A stretch of DNA of 64,000 bases from Sinorhizobium kostiense (GCF_017874595.1 NZ_JAGILA010000008.1:62001-126000); one strand, 5' to 3'. Numbered from the stretch's first letter, positions 44,750-55,232 are shown. Made by a program: numbers and translations. The notes: generated from the letters alone by a model not told the origin.

Positions 44750-45062
44750 GCTTCTCCTCCTGGGCGCGAGGGCCGGCGGCGCGCCGTTCCATCGCCGAAA
44801 ACGAACGGTGCGCGGAGACTGCCGAAGGATCGCCTGCCTTGCTCCTCCGCGCTTGAGATCCGATGCCAGAACGTGGTCGGCCGCAGCCTTGTTCCGTGCA
44901 ACTCACGCGCGCGAAACCGGGCCAAGCGCTACAATGTAACCCAGCATCGACCTTTTGTCCGCAATTTTGAGGAAACCCTCCGGAGTCGATTAAAGCCCCT
45001 CAATTGCTGGGGTTCCAAGTGTCTGGCGGCCGGCTTATCCTCTCTTCGGCTGGGAGAGTGGC
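44750..45062. other. Intergenic stretch
   Basis: A 313-base gap between the DUF982 gene and a small plus-strand gene. It presumably carries their divergent promoters. No repeat or recognisable gene was found. Confidence 0.45.
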
Positions 45063-45311
45063 ATGACATCGGTTTCGGATATTCGGTTGACCTGGTTGCC
45101 CCTGCGCAACGGGACATATTGCGCCATGCTTGGGCGACATGAAGTGGCATTCGTGATGAAACGCCAGACGATGAGTGATTGGGCCTGGCGCATTTCCCAT
45201 TGCAACGGCACGCAGCAGACCGGCTTTCAATATGCGCCCTCGCTCGAGGGCGCCAAGGCGGCGGTGCTGGAAGGCATTCAGGAATGGTTCCGCCAGGCGG
45301 GATTTGAATAG
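45063..45311 (+). CDS. Small hypothetical protein
   Basis: An 82-residue protein reading MTSVSDIRLTWLPLRNGTYC and onwards, with aromatic and glutamine-rich middle (SDWAWRISHCNG) and a C-terminal helix (AAVLEGIQEWFRQAGFE). A ggctgggagag ribosome-site-like stretch precedes the ATG. No family is recognised. Protein-like composition supports it as a gene. Confidence 0.6.
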   Translation: MTSVSDIRLTWLPLRNGTYCAMLGRHEVAFVMKRQTMSDWAWRISHCNGTQQTGFQYAPSLEGAKAAVLEGIQEWFRQAGFE

Positions 45312-45498
45312 GCCTCGACGCTGCCGCCGGCGCCTGTCGCGCTTTTGCAGCGCCAAGCGGGTCGGCCAAGGCCACCGGTCTGGCATTGCGGCGAGCGTGC
45401 CTATATAAGAGCCGGAACCGTTTTCGCCATGCCCGCGCGTGCGGCTTCGTTCAGTGCGCGCGCTGCGAGGTCGCGGGGTGCCGATCCGAGAACGGGCG

Positions 45499-45546
45499 CC
45501 TGATCCAGACCCAACCTGATCCAGACCCAACCTGATCCAGACCCAA
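45499..45546 (+). repeat. Three tandem copies of a 16-bp unit
   Basis: CCTGATCCAGACCCAA is repeated three times without interruption (45499-45514, 45515-45530, 45531-45546), ending 11 bases before the dusA GTG. Such a tract can change copy number by slippage and so the dusA leader length. Confidence 0.95.
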
Positions 45547-45557
45547 GCGGAACAGAA

Positions 45558-46706
45558 GTGACGACCGACGCAATCATGCCCCTCATGACGGAAGAAAATC
45601 CGTATTTCAAGGCGCCCGTCTTCGCCGTCGCGCCGATGATCGACTGGACCGACCGCCACTACCGCTATTTCGCGCGGCAGCTATCGCGCCATGCGCTGCT
45701 CTATACCGAGATGATTGTCGCGGATGCGATCCTGCGCGGCGACCGCGAGAAGCTGCTCGGCTATGACGCCAGTGAGCATCCGGTCGCGCTGCAGCTCGGC
45801 GGCAACGATCCGGCGAAGATGGCGGAGGCGGCGCGGATCGCAGAAGCTTTCGGCTATGACGAGATCAACATGAATGTCGGCTGCCCGTCCGACCGGGTGC
45901 AATCCGGCACCTTCGGCGCCTGCCTGATGCGGGAGCCGGAGCTGGTCGCCAAGTGCGTAGCGGCGATGAAGGCGACGGTGAAGATCCCCGTCACGGTCAA
46001 GTGCCGCATCGGCGTCGACGACCAGGAACCGGAGCTGGCGTTGCGCGACCTCGTGGCCCGCGCCCGGGATAGCGGGGCGGATGCCGTCTGGGTGCATGCG
46101 CGCAAGGCCTGGCTGCAGGGCCTGAGCCCCCGGGAGAACCGCGAGATCCCGCCGCTCGACTATGGCCTCGTGCATCGGCTGAAGGCGGAAAACCCGAATC
46201 TTTTCGTCGGCCTCAACGGCGGTCTTCAGACGCTGGATCAGGCGCTCTCACATGTCGATCCGCGCCTGCTGCCGGAGACTGCGCCATTGCCGCAGGCAGC
46301 CGAAGGTGCGCCGCTCGACGGTGTCATGCTCGGGCGCGCCGCCTATCACGACAGCGGCCTGCTGACCGCGGCGGATGGCTATTTCCGCCATCCGATCACC
46401 GGCGCTCCGCCAGCGCCGACCGAGCCGGACGGCTTCTCCGATCGCCATCACCGCCTCTCGCTCGATTTCTGGGCGGGTGTGCGCGACTCCATGGCCGATT
46501 ACGCCGGCGCCCATATTGCAAGGGGCGGTCGGCTGATCCACGTCACCCGCCACATGGTGGGCCTTTTCCAGGGTTGGCCCGGGGCGCGGCGCTACCGTCA
46601 GATTCTCTCCGCCGACGCCACCCGCAAGGGCGCCGGTGCTGAGGTGATCATCGCCGCCTTCGACGCGGTGTTCGAAGCGGCAACGGCGCGCCAGGCGGCG
46701 GAGTAG
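45558..46706 (+). CDS. dusA: tRNA-dihydrouridine synthase A
   Basis: A 382-residue FMN-dependent TIM-barrel enzyme that reduces uridines in the D-loop of tRNA. The family start FAVAPMIDWTDRHYRYFARQLSRHALLYTEMI is near residues 17-48. The catalytic cysteine is in NMNVGCPSDRVQSGTFGACLM, and HARKAWLQGLSPRENREIPPLDY matches the DusA-specific block. GTG 45558 gives the longest form; ATG 45576 or 45585 would also keep all conserved parts. The three 16-bp tandem units lie immediately upstream. Confidence 0.94.
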   Translation: MTTDAIMPLMTEENPYFKAPVFAVAPMIDWTDRHYRYFARQLSRHALLYTEMIVADAILRGDREKLLGYDASEHPVALQLGGNDPAKMAEAARIAEAFGYDEINMNVGCPSDRVQSGTFGACLMREPELVAKCVAAMKATVKIPVTVKCRIGVDDQEPELALRDLVARARDSGADAVWVHARKAWLQGLSPRENREIPPLDYGLVHRLKAENPNLFVGLNGGLQTLDQALSHVDPRLLPETAPLPQAAEGAPLDGVMLGRAAYHDSGLLTAADGYFRHPITGAPPAPTEPDGFSDRHHRLSLDFWAGVRDSMADYAGAHIARGGRLIHVTRHMVGLFQGWPGARRYRQILSADATRKGAGAEVIIAAFDAVFEAATARQAAE

Positions 46707-46981
46707 GGCAAGGCACCGTCGGTTCCTTACTCGTGTGCTTGTCGCACGAATTCAGCCGCGGCGCGTCGGCGCCGTGAATGACTGGGATTCGGAAATTGCT
46801 GTTTCTGTCGAGTGGTTTTCCGCGGCCCAAGGACTTGGGCGCGCTGGATACCTGTGACAAGCACAGGCATGAGGGAGGGAGAGGAGGTTGCGCTAGCGTA
46901 CTCCCGCTTGGCTCGCGTCAGCGGGAGAGAGGACCAATGCGCCGCGAGTCTCCTTCGCCCCGCGAGCGGCGAGAAGGTGGT

Positions 46982-47040
46982 CGGTCCACCCTCCGCAGTT
47001 GCAGCGCAACTGCTGCGGAGGACGGGCAGCGGGATGAGGG
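46982..47040. repeat. Palindromic repeat, family 1
   Basis: GGTCCACCCTCCGCAG followed by an enlarged core (TTGCAGCGCAACTGCTGCGGAGG) and the ACGGGCAG arm. It is in the same orientation as the cobE copy. Confidence 0.8.
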
Positions 47041-47067
47041 GCATTTGCCAGCCACACAACGAAAAAC

Positions 47068-47089
47068 GGCGCCTCTCGCGAGGCGCCGC
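47068..47089 (-). terminator. Rho-independent terminator of cspA
   Basis: A 9-base stem, CGGCGCCTC with GAGGCGCCG, around TCGC. It is followed on the minus strand by TTTTTC, 26 bases beyond the cspA stop. Confidence 0.88.
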
Positions 47090-47114
47090 TTTCCAGAATC
47101 AGAACGCGTCCGGC

Positions 47115-47327
47115 TCAGAGAGCCTGGAGATTGACGGCCTTCGGGCCCTTGCCCATGCGGTCCGGCTCGGTGTCGAAGGAAACCTGCTGGCCATCCTTGA
47201 GCGTTGCGAGGCCGGCGGCCTGGACCGCGGAGATGTGGACGAAAACGTCCTTCGCGCCGCCGTCCGGCGTGATGAAACCAAAACCCTTGTCCTGGTTGAA
47301 GAATTTTACGATGCCCTTGGTGGCCAT
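47115..47327 (-). CDS. cspA: Cold-shock domain protein
   Basis: A 70-residue single CSD protein that binds single-stranded RNA and DNA and acts as an RNA chaperone. RNP1 is DKGFGFITP and RNP2 DVFVHISAV; the start [12 protein letters not shown] is typical. A clear terminator follows. The function may be cold-induced or constitutive, which sequence alone does not tell. A long upstream gap leaves room for a structured 5' leader. Confidence 0.97.
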   Translation of the reverse strand: MATKGIVKFFNQDKGFGFITPDGGAKDVFVHISAVQAAGLATLKDGQQVSFDTEPDRMGKGPKAVNLQAL

Positions 47328-47917
47328 GGAAGAAGTCCTTTTCCTTCAGTCTGTCAGTTTGCCGCAACCCAGCGGGTACGTAGCACGCTTCGGCTGCTTT
47401 AGGTAGTGTGTTCGTGCCCCCGAAGGGATACGAACCTGTCGTCTTCAGCGTTTTGCAGGTGCCCGGCGTCTCATGATCCGCGCCGGCCGCTGTATCACTT
47501 AGAACTGCCGCATGATTTATCCAGTACTGGAATCATGCGGACAGCGCTGAAAGGCGTCGAGTGGTCACGATATCGGGGAAAAGACGTCTACGATGCCGCT
47601 TGCGGCATTCCCGGCTTTTGCCGGTTCAGTACGAAAGTCCAGTCTCCGGGATTGAAATCGCCCGAACGGCTACAGCAGTGGCAGTGTTCGGGAAAAAAGG
47701 CAAGGGAAGTTTTGCGGGTGGGGCGCCGAGGCGGCAATTCCTTGCGGCGCAGGGGATGCGGCGGGCAATTGCCCCGCCACTTCGGTCGACAAAACTCGTG
47801 GATTGCCCCGTTTCGACCACATTTTCGTCGCGACGCTCCTGTGTGCCTGGTCCGGCATCGGGGATGGCGGGGTTGCTGCCGGCGCAGCGACCCGGTAGGT
47901 CTGGACCGGTTACGGAA
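47328..47917. other. Divergent intergenic region between cspA and J-domain gene
   Basis: A 590-base gap. It should carry the cspA promoter and leader and the J-domain gene promoter. Frames on the plus strand stay open but have no protein character. A tRNA T-arm-like string (ggatacgaacc, near 47427) was noticed but does not belong to a complete tRNA. Confidence 0.45.
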
Positions 47918-48535
47918 GTGAAGTCGATTGAAGAGCAGGTGGCCGGCGTGATCGATCCCTATGCCCTCCTTGGAATTGAGCGCGACACCGACGTGAGGGC
48001 GATCCGGACGGCCTACCGCCGCGCGGTGAAGACGGCGCATCCGGACCGCGGCGGCGAGGCCGAGGCGTTCGGCAAGCTGCAGGCGGCGTATGAACTGCTG
48101 AAGGATCCGGTGCGCCGCAAGGTCTACGACGACACCGGCTACGATCCTCAGCTCGCAGACTCCAAAGACCTCAAGGGCTTGATGATGTTGGAAACGCTGG
48201 TCAACGAGTTCATCCTCGACGAGCGCGAGCCGGGCAGCTTCGACCCGGTCGCGGCAATGCGCAGAAAACTCTCGGATGACATCGTCAAGAACCGCTTCCA
48301 CATACTCGAACTCGAACGCCACCGCTCTCGCGTGCGCAAGCACCTCGACCGCCTCGGCCGGCGACCGGAGACCGACGTGCTCGGTTCGATGCTGCGCGCC
48401 CGCAGCCAGTCGATCGCCGAGGCGATCAAGAACGCCGAGGCGCAGATCGAGGCGATCGAGCAGGCCTATGCGATGCTCGAAGGCTATTCCTATGAACTCG
48501 AGGCGGCGGAAGTAAAGGCGAACGCGGCGGAGTAG
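47918..48535 (+). CDS. J-domain (DnaJ-like) protein
   Basis: A protein of about 205 residues with an N-terminal J domain: DPYALLGIERDTDVRAIRTAYRRAVKTAHPDRGGEAEAFGKLQAAYELLKDPVRRKVYDDTGYD, including the HPD that stimulates DnaK ATPase. A long charged helical region follows (residues about 90-200), and there is no Gly/Phe or zinc-finger region. It is a class C co-chaperone with an unknown client. GTG 47918 is the best start because the upstream open frame is not protein-like. Confidence 0.85.
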   Translation: MKSIEEQVAGVIDPYALLGIERDTDVRAIRTAYRRAVKTAHPDRGGEAEAFGKLQAAYELLKDPVRRKVYDDTGYDPQLADSKDLKGLMMLETLVNEFILDEREPGSFDPVAAMRRKLSDDIVKNRFHILELERHRSRVRKHLDRLGRRPETDVLGSMLRARSQSIAEAIKNAEAQIEAIEQAYAMLEGYSYELEAAEVKANAAE

Positions 48536-48676
48536 GTTTGGGCGCAGCGCGGCTTAGAGCGCCCATATCCCCAGGCAAAGAGCCGGCTCGACGTCGATGC
48601 GCGGCCCCGATCGAAACGCTCGGGGCCGCGCTCCGTGACCTACAGGTCGGAGTCAGGTGATCGCCCGCGGCTCGTG

Positions 48677-49393
<717 letters not shown>

Positions 49394-49967
49394 TTGCATT
49401 CTCCCTAATTTAGTTCGGGCTAATACAAAAACGAGCAAGTTTGTTCCAGGGTTCCCTCGAAAATTTAGTGGAATTTCAGGGGGATTCTTTTCGCCGCCTA
49501 CTTGGAATTGTGGTGGATGCCAATTTCCTTATTGCCGGTAGCAGGACAGCCGTGCATGCCGGAAAATGGATAGCGCCGCAGCGACTATGCGGGGACAACT
49601 TTCCGGCGACTTCCCCAAACGCGATATTCATGCTCGCGCGCGCAAGCACCAGCCGAGTGCTTGGCTGCCCGAGGGCAATCAAGACGCCGCCGCGGGACCG
49701 AGACGCTCGCGCGGGTCCATGCGGCTTCTCAAGCCACCGGTGTTTCAGGGCTTGCGTCGATTCAAGGAGGCATGCAGCACTCAAGGCGTACCGCCAGCGC
49801 CTTCTTGCCTGTCGCGCGGCGGAGAGATGCACCGGCCATTGGACGGCGCATCTCCGGCTCTCATTTACTTCGAATCCCTCGGGGCTGGCACGGAGGCTGC
49901 GGTCGCCTCCAGCGCCGAGGTCAGGCGCTGGCCCACTGGCTATGGCCTTTTCGCAAGCGACTACGGC
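49394..49967. other. Gap between the two glycine-rich genes
   Basis: A 574-base stretch with no gene recognised. Plus-strand frames run across it but are the antisense of repeat-rich sequence. The leaders of the two paralogues share a ctcc(c)taatttagt segment just before each ATG, so the duplication includes the ribosome site. Confidence 0.5.
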
Positions 49968-50555
49968 TTAGCCGCCGCCACCGCCACCACCACCACCGCC
50001 GCCGCCACCGGCAGCGCCACCACCACCGCCGCCGCCACCACCACCGCCGGCTCCATCGGCAGCGCCACCGCCGCCGCCACCACCGCCGCCACCGCCGGCG
50101 CCACCGCCGCCACCGCCGCCGCCACCACCGCCGGCCCCATCGCCGTCGCCGTTGCCGCCGCCGTTGCCATTACCGTTGCCGTCGCCGTTGCCATTACCGT
50201 TACCGTTACCGTTGCCGTTACCGTTACCGTTACCGTTACCGTTACCGTTGCCATCGTTACCGTCACGGCCGTTATCGGCGCCGCGGTCAGTGTTCGTCGA
50301 TTGAAAAGCGTTCTGAATCAGGGCCGTCGACAAAGGCGGACATTGCGCCAGTTGCCCCGCAGAGAGAATTTCAGTGCGGTTCAAGGCGATGCAGCAGAGC
50401 TCAAAATTGGCTTCCGTAAGAGGGGCGCATTGACCTGCTGTCAGGATGGGGCGCTCGACCGCCTGGGCGTTCGCCGGGACCGTCGCCGTTGCAAGAAATC
50501 CAGCCGACATCAGCGCCAGGCCGGTGCTCGTGAAAAGTGATTCCAGGGCTCTCAT
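49968..50555 (-). CDS. Secreted glycine-rich protein, paralogue B
   Basis: A 195-residue paralogue of the protein at 48677-49393. It has a signal peptide (STGLALMSAGFLATATVPANA) and the same head domain (RPILTAGQCAPLTEANFELCC, NRTEILSAGQLAQCPPLSTAL). Its tail differs: first a (Gly-Asn)n stretch from hexanucleotide repeats, then Gly/Ala blocks of ten or more glycines. It ends in polyglycine with no charged C-terminus. Head identity is high, tails are diverged in repeat pattern, as expected when repeat tracts expand independently. Same-strand order suggests a tandem duplication. Confidence 0.82.
   Translation of the reverse strand: MRALESLFTSTGLALMSAGFLATATVPANAQAVERPILTAGQCAPLTEANFELCCIALNRTEILSAGQLAQCPPLSTALIQNAFQSTNTDRGADNGRDGNDGNGNGNGNGNGNGNGNGNGNGNGDGNGNGNGGGNGDGDGAGGGGGGGGGGGAGGGGGGGGGGGAADGAGGGGGGGGGGGAAGGGGGGGGGGGGG
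50150..50262. repeat. Hexanucleotide repeat tract (GTTACC/GTTGCC)
   Basis: About 18 tandem six-base units code for the Gly-Asn run of paralogue B. As the unit is a multiple of three, copy-number change alters protein length without frameshift. Confidence 0.9.
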
Positions 50556-50894
50556 TTTTGCTCTCCATAATTTAGTAGATGCTCAAATTACGAAAAGACG
50601 GGAATGTTCCCCGAGTGGAGTGAATTGAGAGGAGAGGGAGATGGACGCGGCGTCGAAGCGGCCAACAAGCAGGACGCGCCAAATATGTGCGTCAGCCGCA
50701 TGGCTCCATGTATCTGCTTAAAGGCACGCGATATTCGAAGTGCTAGAGCGACCTTTGCGACGGCGCGCACCGGAGTAGGAAGGATTTCAACCGTCTCTGG
50801 GGGCGAAACCGAGGCGCTCGAGATGCTAAGTGCCCACTGCAGCAGTCGCCGAGCGATCACGAAATGCCAATGCGCAGATCGACGCAGAGCGAGC
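50556..50894. other. Gap between glycine-rich paralogue B and uvrB
   Basis: A 339-base non-coding stretch. A short RIME-like fragment (tagagcgacctttgcg, 50743-50758) is present. It should hold the promoter of paralogue B. Nothing else was recognised. Confidence 0.5.
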
Positions 50895-53800
50895 CTACTT
50901 CCCCGGCCGTCCCGTCTTGCCCTTGGTCCGCCCCTTGCGGCGCTTTTCCTCGGCCGGGTCCTCATAGGACCCGATGCCCGGTTTGGCGCGGGTGAGGACC
51001 GGCTTGTCCGGGACCTTGCCGGTCACCGGCTTCTCCGTGCGGCCGACGGTCATCTCGTCGAGGCTGTTTTTCCTGAACAGCGTTTGCCCCTCATCCACCC
51101 TTCGGGCACCTTCTCCCCGCCCGCGGGGAGAAGGAATGGCCACGTCACGGCCCATTTCGTCGAGGTTCGGCTTGCGGAAGAGGGGGCGCTCCATGTCGGT
51201 GCCTGGACCCATGTCGTCGAGGGCGGGCTTGCCGAAGTAGGAGCCATCCTTTCCCTCCCCCGTTTGGGGAGGGTGGCCCGAAGGGCCGGGAGGGGTTTCG
51301 TGGCTTTTCCCCTCCCCAACCCTCTCCACAGGGGGGAGGGAGCCCGGCGTGCCCGGGGCACCCTTGCTGGCTCGATTGCCGCTTTCCTGATTCTTTGCCT
51401 CTGCGCGGGCCATCGGGTCGTCCAATACGGCCAGTTCTGCGGCCTTCAGGCGCTTGATCTCGTCGCGGATTCTGGCGGCGGTTTCGAAGTCGAGGTCGGC
51501 GGCGGCGTCGCGCATCTGTTTTTCCAGCGCGTTGAGATGCGCCTGCAGATTGTTGCCGACGAGGTGGCCGGCCTCGGCGAAGCCTTTGCCGGCGACACCG
51601 GAGATGTCGGCGCGGACGTGGTCGCGCTCGTAGACGCTGTCGAGGATGTCGGAGATCCTCGCCTTCACCGATTCCGGTGTGATGCCGTGCTCGGCATTGT
51701 AGGCCATCTGCTTTTCGCGGCGGCGGTTGGTTTCGTCCATCGCCCGCTGCATCGAGCCGGTGATCGTGTCGGCATAGAGGATGACCTTGCCGTCGACGTT
51801 GCGGGCGGCGCGGCCGATCGTCTGGATGAGCGAGGTTTCCGAGCGCAGAAAGCCTTCCTTGTCAGCGTCCAGGATCGCGACGAAGCCGCATTCGGGGATG
51901 TCGAGGCCCTCGCGCAAGAGGTTGATCCCGACCAGCACGTCGAAGGCGCCGAGGCGCAGGTCGCGGATGATCTCGATACGCTCCAGCGTGTCGATGTCGG
52001 AATGCATGTAGCGCACGCGGATGCCCTGCTCGTGCAGGTACTCGGTCAGGTCCTCGGCCATGCGCTTGGTGAGAACGGTGACCAGCGTGCGATAGCCGGA
52101 GGCGGCGGTGGCGCGGATCTCGCCGAGCAGGTCGTCGACCTGGGTCTTGGCCGGGCGCACCTCGACCGGCGGGTCGATGAGGCCGGTCGGGCGGATCACC
52201 TGTTCGGCGAAGACGCCGCCGGATTGTTCCAGCTCCCAACCGCCGGGTGTCGCCGAGACGGCGATCGTGTCGGGGCGCATCGCGTCCCATTCCTCGAAGC
52301 GCAGGGGCCGGTTGTCCATGCAGGAGGGCAGGCGGAAGCCGTATTCGGCGAGCGTCGCCTTTCGGCGGAAGTCGCCGCGATACATGCCGCCGATCTGCGG
52401 AATGGTGACGTGGCTCTCGTCGATGAAGATGATGGCGTTGTCCGGAATATATTCGAACAGGGTCGGCGGCGGCTCGCCCGGCTTGCGGCCGGTCAGGTAG
52501 CGGGAATAGTTCTCGATACCCTGGCAGGAGCCGGTCGCCTCGAGCATTTCGAGATCATAGCGGGTGCGTTGCTCGAGCCGCTGCGCCTCGAGCAGGCGGC
52601 CGGCCCTTTCCAGTTCCTCCAGCCGGAAGGCCAGTTCCTCCTTGATCGCCTTGATGGCGGCATTCAAGGTCGGCCGCGGCGTCACATAGTGGGAATTGGC
52701 GTAGATCTTCACCGATTTGAGCTCGCCGGTCTTCTGGCCGGTCAGCGGATCGAACTCGGTGATGGCGTCGATCTCGTCGCCGAACATGGAGATGCGCCAG
52801 GCGGCATCCTCCAGGTGGGCCGGGAAAATCTCGATCGTGTCGCCGCGCACGCGAAAGGAGCCACGCTGGAAATCCATGTCGCGGCGCTTGTATTGCTGCG
52901 CCACCAGGTCGGCGAGCAATTGCCGCTGGTCGAGCCGGTCGCCGACACTCATCTGGAAGGTCATTGCCGTATAGGTCTCGACCGAGCCGATACCATAGAT
53001 GCAGGAGACCGACGCGACGATGATGACGTCGTCACGCTCGAGCAGCGAGCGCGTCGCCGAGTGGCGCATACGGTCGATCTGCTCGTTGATCGAGGATTCC
53101 TTCTCGATATAGGTGTCCGAGCGGGGGACGTAGGCTTCCGGCTGGTAATAGTCGTAATAGGAGACGAAATACTCGACCGCGTTGTCCGGGAAGAAGTTCC
53201 TGAACTCGGAATAGAGCTGGGCGGCGAGCGTCTTGTTCGGCGCCAGAATGACCGCCGGGCGCTGCGTCGCTTCGATCACCTTGGCCATGGTGAAGGTCTT
53301 TCCCGAGCCGGTGACGCCCAGGAGAACCTGGTTGCGCTCGGCGGATGAGAGGCCTTCCACCAGGTCGCCGATCGCTGTCGGCTGGTCGCCAGCCGGCTGG
53401 TAATCCGATTGCATGCGGATGGCGATGCCGCCCTCCGACTTGTCCGGCCGTGGCGGCCGGTGCGGCGTCCAGAGCTTGCCGTCCTTGAAAAGCGGATTGC
53501 CGCTCTCGATCAGCCTGGCCAGGGCCTCGACCGTGGCGGTGACGCCGGAGCCCGCATTGAACCTGTCGGCGTCCTCCAGGGAAACGTCGAGCCCGGCCAC
53601 CGGATTGAGCCCCGCGGCAGCGCGCGTCTTCGGATCGGTCGAGCCGCCCATCGAGGTACCTCGAGATGTCTTTGCGCTCACGCTCTCGGCGCGTTGCGCC
53701 TTCGCTCCGCGGGGGCCTCGCGTCAGCTCGGACGCCCTTTCGGGCTTGCGGCCTTCGGCCGATCCTGATGCGGTGTCTTTCGAAGCGGCGAGTTCCACCT

Positions 53801-53999
53801 TCTTGCGGTGTCTGCCGGCCTTGGAGGCGACTTCACGCCGGTTCTCGAAGGTGGACGCTTCCGCTTCCGCCTCGAGCTGCCTCACCCAGTCGGAGACGTT
53901 GCCTGAGAGCGGCGCGCCGGAAAGCGGAGCCTGCGGGATTTCTTCGAAACCGCTCGGAGCCGAGGATTTCTTCGGAGCATTCTTCGGAGTTTTGGCCAT
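50895..53999 (-). CDS. uvrB: UvrABC excinuclease subunit B with extended termini
   Basis: A 1034-residue UvrB, against about 670 in E. coli. The damage-verifying helicase core starts near residue 198 ([16 protein letters not shown]) with Walker A GVTGSGKT at 228-235, the beta-hairpin [12 protein letters not shown] and helicase motifs ([22 protein letters not shown]). The UVR domain ([30 protein letters not shown]) ends near residue 855. A charged N-terminal extension of about 195 residues and a C-terminal tail of about 180 flank the core. The tail has three [11 protein letters not shown]-like repeats (ALDDM, NLDEM, SLDEM) and two blocks that run through palindromic repeats. Start MAKTPKN at 53999 fits; longer frames do not. 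Confidence 0.93.
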   Translation of the reverse strand: MAKTPKNAPKKSSAPSGFEEIPQAPLSGAPLSGNVSDWVRQLEAEAEASTFENRREVASKAGRHRKKVELAASKDTASGSAEGRKPERASELTRGPRGAKAQRAESVSAKTSRGTSMGGSTDPKTRAAAGLNPVAGLDVSLEDADRFNAGSGVTATVEALARLIESGNPLFKDGKLWTPHRPPRPDKSEGGIAIRMQSDYQPAGDQPTAIGDLVEGLSSAERNQVLLGVTGSGKTFTMAKVIEATQRPAVILAPNKTLAAQLYSEFRNFFPDNAVEYFVSYYDYYQPEAYVPRSDTYIEKESSINEQIDRMRHSATRSLLERDDVIIVASVSCIYGIGSVETYTAMTFQMSVGDRLDQRQLLADLVAQQYKRRDMDFQRGSFRVRGDTIEIFPAHLEDAAWRISMFGDEIDAITEFDPLTGQKTGELKSVKIYANSHYVTPRPTLNAAIKAIKEELAFRLEELERAGRLLEAQRLEQRTRYDLEMLEATGSCQGIENYSRYLTGRKPGEPPPTLFEYIPDNAIIFIDESHVTIPQIGGMYRGDFRRKATLAEYGFRLPSCMDNRPLRFEEWDAMRPDTIAVSATPGGWELEQSGGVFAEQVIRPTGLIDPPVEVRPAKTQVDDLLGEIRATAASGYRTLVTVLTKRMAEDLTEYLHEQGIRVRYMHSDIDTLERIEIIRDLRLGAFDVLVGINLLREGLDIPECGFVAILDADKEGFLRSETSLIQTIGRAARNVDGKVILYADTITGSMQRAMDETNRRREKQMAYNAEHGITPESVKARISDILDSVYERDHVRADISGVAGKGFAEAGHLVGNNLQAHLNALEKQMRDAAADLDFETAARIRDEIKRLKAAELAVLDDPMARAEAKNQESGNRASKGAPGTPGSLPPVERVGEGKSHETPPGPSGHPPQTGEGKDGSYFGKPALDDMGPGTDMERPLFRKPNLDEMGRDVAIPSPRGRGEGARRVDEGQTLFRKNSLDEMTVGRTEKPVTGKVPDKPVLTRAKPGIGSYEDPAEEKRRKGRTKGKTGRPGK
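51091..51136. repeat. Palindromic repeat read in frame in the uvrB tail (family 3)
   Basis: Contains CTTCTCCCCGC-CCGCGGGGAGAAGG, a hairpin-forming repeat. It is translated as [15 protein letters not shown] between two LDEM motifs of UvrB. Confidence 0.8.
51248..51355. repeat. Two inverted palindromic repeats read in frame in the uvrB tail (family 2)
   Basis: CCCTCCCCCGTTTGGGGAGGG, then GGCCCGAAGGGCC, then CCCCTCCCCAACCCT...GGGGGGAGGG. This is the same family as the intergenic pair at 31565-31735, and together it adds about 36 codons to uvrB. Confidence 0.8.
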
Positions 54000-54214
54000 G
54001 GCGGGGAATATGGAGAGAGTCAGCTCGAAAGGAAAGGGGGAATGAGTACAAAAGGGAAACGATACGCTCGGGTTTTCCGGAGGTTTGAGAAAGGTCAAGG
54101 GTTCCCTCATGTGACGAGCATTGAGGGAAGGCGGGTTGTGCCGAAGTCACTTGCCGCCGTTATTTCAGATCGGCATCGTCTGCGATTGTCGATTCGCTCC
54201 CTCCCGAGGATTCC

Positions 54215-54568
54215 ATGCCCTTTGCCTTGAATGCCGCCTATATCTGGCCGGTCCTGCTGCTGCTCGCATCAAACGTGTTCATGACCTTCGCCTGGTATGG
54301 GCATCTTAAGTTCACCCATTCGCCGCTCTATGTCGTCATCGTTGCGAGTTGGGGCATCGCCTTCTTCGAGTACTGGCTCGCAGTTCCCGCCAACCGGATC
54401 GGCCACTCGGTCTATTCGGCGGCGCAGCTGAAGACGATGCAGGAAGTGATCACGCTCGCCATCTTCGTCGTCTTCTCGATCTTCTGGCTGAAGGAGCCGA
54501 TCGGCTGGCACCAGCTCATCGGCTTCGCGCTGATCGCCGCCGGGGCTTCGTTCATCTTCAAGGGGTGA
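54215..54568 (+). CDS. DMT-family membrane protein (DUF486)
   Basis: A 117-residue protein with four transmembrane helices: NAAYIWPVLLLLASNVFMTFAWYGHL, PLYVVIVASWGIAFFEYWLAVPANRIG, EVITLAIFVVFSIFWLKEP and LIGFALIAAGASFIFKG. The PANRIG and FWLKEP motifs identify the DUF486 family of small drug/metabolite-transporter-like proteins. The function is unknown. It lies divergent from uvrB and convergent with a thioesterase gene, 35 bases from its end. Confidence 0.9.
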   Translation: MPFALNAAYIWPVLLLLASNVFMTFAWYGHLKFTHSPLYVVIVASWGIAFFEYWLAVPANRIGHSVYSAAQLKTMQEVITLAIFVVFSIFWLKEPIGWHQLIGFALIAAGASFIFKG

Positions 54569-54603
54569 GGGCCGTGCGCAGACGACGGGAATAGGAACGA
54601 TCC

Positions 54604-54993
54604 CTATTCCTCGGGAACCGGCGTCGGTTTGCCGTTCGCATCGAGCGCCACCATTACGAAGATGGCGTCGGTGACCTTCTCCATCACATGCGAGAGATAG
54701 CGTTGCGCCGCCCAGGCCTCGACCTTGAGCGTCATCGAGGTGCGGCCGACCTTGACGATGTCGGTGTAGACGCAGAGCGTGTCGCCGATCTTCACCGGCA
54801 GGGCGAAGGCCATTTCCTTGACGGCGGCTGTGACGACACGGCCGCGAGCGCGTTCGGCGGCGCGGATGCCGCAGGAAAGGTCCATCTGCGCCATGACCCA
54901 GCCGCCGAAGATGTCCCCGGCGGCATTGGCATCGCCCGGCATCGCCAGCGTCCGCAGGGTTAGCTCGCCGGTCGGCCTGATCACTGCGCTCAT
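54604..54993 (-). CDS. Acyl-CoA thioesterase (YciA-like hot-dog fold)
   Basis: A 129-residue hot-dog-fold thioesterase. The segment ANAAGDIFGGWVMAQMDLSCGIRAAERA holds the catalytic aspartate of the YciA type, and VGRTSMTLKVEAWAAQ is the second half of the fold. It should hydrolyse a range of acyl-CoAs in the cytoplasm. The physiological substrate is unknown. It is a single-gene unit. Confidence 0.92.
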   Translation of the reverse strand: MSAVIRPTGELTLRTLAMPGDANAAGDIFGGWVMAQMDLSCGIRAAERARGRVVTAAVKEMAFALPVKIGDTLCVYTDIVKVGRTSMTLKVEAWAAQRYLSHVMEKVTDAIFVMVALDANGKPTPVPEE

Positions 54994-55232
54994 CTCTTCG
55001 TCTCCCGTTTGCTCGAAGCCTTAGAGCATTTTTCCGACAGCTGGAACCGTCCGACCTCGTGACGTGCTCTCAAAAAAGACACCGCAGACTTCCCCGTCCG
55101 CGCGTGAGGCTCCTCCCGGGCGTGGCGGTGTCACCACCGGAAATGACACCCCTCAATTTTTAGCGCGCTTTGTTAGGACATTTGAAAATACCCCGTCCTA
55201 TCCTGCAGGCTCTCAGTGGGTTGGAGGGGATA

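Larger units (their letters stand above)
46707..47114. other. Intergenic repeat mosaic between dusA and cspA
   Basis: A 408-base gap between the dusA and cspA stop codons. It contains a CCTGTG-acaag-CACAGG hairpin near 46851-46867, a family 1 repeat (46982-47040) and the cspA terminator (47068-47089). No gene was found. Confidence 0.6.

Noticed and set aside
44427-44906. 159-codon minus-strand frame overlapping the DUF982 gene
   Set aside because: The other frame encodes a clear DUF982 protein with a strong ribosome site; this one is Arg/Ala-rich shadow.
45499-45546. CRISPR-like repeats
   Set aside because: The three 16-bp units are directly adjacent with no spacers, so they are a tandem repeat.
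47410-47485. tRNA-like string (ggatacgaacc T-arm likeness)
   Set aside because: No acceptor stem, D-arm or anticodon stem can be paired on either strand; only the T-arm-like 11 bases fit.
49566-50540. Plus-strand frame with long Ala/Thr/Val repeats
   Set aside because: It is the reverse reading of the glycine-asparagine repeats; the minus-strand gene has signal peptide, ribosome site and a paralogue.
50604-53348. Plus-strand open frame of 914 codons opposite uvrB
   Set aside because: Lies wholly antisense to the conserved UvrB core; no recognisable motif.
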